From an uncultured Nitrospinaceae bacterium (lineage in GTDB: Bacteria > Nitrospinota > Nitrospinia > Nitrospinales > VA-1), in the NCBI GenBank assembly GCA_905182935.1, contig CAJJDL010000269.1, positions 1 to 5,683 on the forward strand: 5,683 bases of DNA. The letters run 5' to 3'. The translations under genes were made by a program, and so were the position numbers. Under the pieces are notes generated by a model. That model searched no databases. It was not told the DNA's origin and saw nothing but the letters and a program-made list of their open reading frames with translations. Positions 4,831 to 5,683 of the stretch are shown here, one piece after another (the first letter of the stretch is position 1; each line of letters starts with the position of its first letter).

Positions 4831-5683
4831 ATGGACTTCCTATTCTATTTTAAAGACCTTTTTTTAGCACTTATTTTACGTCCGGTTTTGCGTGATCCGT
4901 TTCGGATGGTTATTACAGTTTCAGGTGTAGCCATTGGAGTTGCAGTTTTTTTGAGTATTCAACTTGCCAATCGGCAAACGCTCAATTCGTTTGAGGAAAG
5001 TGTGAGTTTGGTTCTTGGTCGAGCCGATGCAGTTGTTCATGCAGATGGTATGGCTTTCGATGAAAAAAGCTTTAAGGAATTATTCCTCCTTCGTGAATGG
5101 ACCAAGTCGTATCCAATTATTGAAGGGTATGGTGTTGAGTTGAAATCTGGCCAAGTAGTAGAGATTCTTGGAACGGATCTTTTGCAAGATAGCGGCATTA
5201 GAGATTTTTCAATTCAAACTGTGAAGAAAGATTTAAAGGGTTTGCTTTCTATTGTTATGGACCCTAAAGGGATTGTTCTTCCTGAAAAATTTATCCCAGG
5301 GACAAACTATAAGCCCGGAGATACAATTACATTTCTTATTAATGGCATAGAAAAAACCTTCAACGTAAATGCCATTTTAGAGGACAAAGGTTTAGCCCGA
5401 GCACTCAATGGAAACTTTGCACTCATGGATATTGCTGCCGCGCAGTCGGCTTTTGGAAGAATTGGTAAGCTTGACCGGATTGATGTTGAATTTAAAAGAG
5501 AGGGAAGCTTCGAATCAATGCGTGAAAAAATATCAGAAGTGCTGCCTGATTTTCTAAGGATCGATCGACCGGAAAGAAAAAATAAACAGGTGGAGAAAAT
5601 GTTGCGTGCTTTTCAGTACAATCTGACAGCCTTAAGCTTTGTAGCTCTTATCGTTGCCTTGTATCTAATTTATAATATGGTTG
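4831..5683 (+). CDS. ABC exporter permease, FtsX/MacB type (3' partial)
   Basis: The frame is open from the ATG at 4831 to the window end, giving 284 residues. A stop at 4801-4803 in the same frame, with no other usual start between, makes this ATG the first possible start. Residues 1-24 are a cytoplasmic lead with LRPVLRDPFR, 25-46 a transmembrane segment (MVITVSGVAIGVAVFLSIQLA), about 47-262 a soluble periplasmic domain of the MacB core type (with VLGRADAVVHADG near its start and PGTNYKPGDTITF at 156-168), and about 264-284 the next transmembrane segment (LTALSFVALIVALYLIYNMV), where the FtsX domain begins. It would pair with the ATPase upstream. The layout recalls the long double-FtsX permeases of about 800-850 residues (YbbP or AttF/AttG-like) rather than LolC/E, but the missing C-terminus decides this. 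No Shine-Dalgarno is visible. Cargo is unknown. Confidence 0.92.
   Translation, partial: MDFLFYFKDLFLALILRPVLRDPFRMVITVSGVAIGVAVFLSIQLANRQTLNSFEESVSLVLGRADAVVHADGMAFDEKSFKELFLLREWTKSYPIIEGYGVELKSGQVVEILGTDLLQDSGIRDFSIQTVKKDLKGLLSIVMDPKGIVLPEKFIPGTNYKPGDTITFLINGIEKTFNVNAILEDKGLARALNGNFALMDIAAAQSAFGRIGKLDRIDVEFKREGSFESMREKISEVLPDFLRIDRPERKNKQVEKMLRAFQYNLTALSFVALIVALYLIYNMV

Overview
The window is AT-rich, tightly packed bacterial DNA with seven protein-coding genes, two of them cut by the window edges. Every gene is ordinary bacterial in type, and intergenic gaps are 88 to 231 bp. The LolD/MacB-type ABC exporter pair and the GloA-like VOC enzyme fit a Gram-negative bacterium. The low GC and mix of families would suit an uncultured marine lineage (Deltaproteobacteria- or Nitrospinota-like), but that placement is only an impression. 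I see no rRNA, tRNA, CRISPR array, insertion sequence or integration site.

Left block, + strand (1-678): the C-terminal end of a phosphomannomutase/phosphoglucomutase overlaps by 7 nt a small metal-dependent VOC/glyoxalase-fold enzyme, so the two look translationally coupled. Middle block, - strand: reading leftward from 3918 these are a PLP-dependent class I/II aminotransferase (2734-3918), a MoeB-type E1-like adenylyltransferase fused to a rhodanese domain (1345-2502), and a 122-residue protein of unknown function (811-1179). The last two each have a convincing sigma70-like promoter of their own, so this block is probably not one operon. Right block, + strand (4053 to the end): an ABC exporter ATPase followed by an FtsX/MacB-type permease that runs off the window at 5683. 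The aminotransferase and the ABC genes diverge from a 134-bp region.

How the genes work together: only two pairs have a clear functional link, the coupled mutase/VOC pair and the ATPase/permease pair. The MoeB-rhodanese protein has no MoaD, ThiS, CysO or MoaE partner in view. I do not find a clearly new multi-gene system. The best items for a second look are the repeat-rich moeB promoter, the uncharacterised 122-residue protein with its consensus -35 promoter, the mutase/VOC coupling, and the identity of the permease and what lies beyond it.
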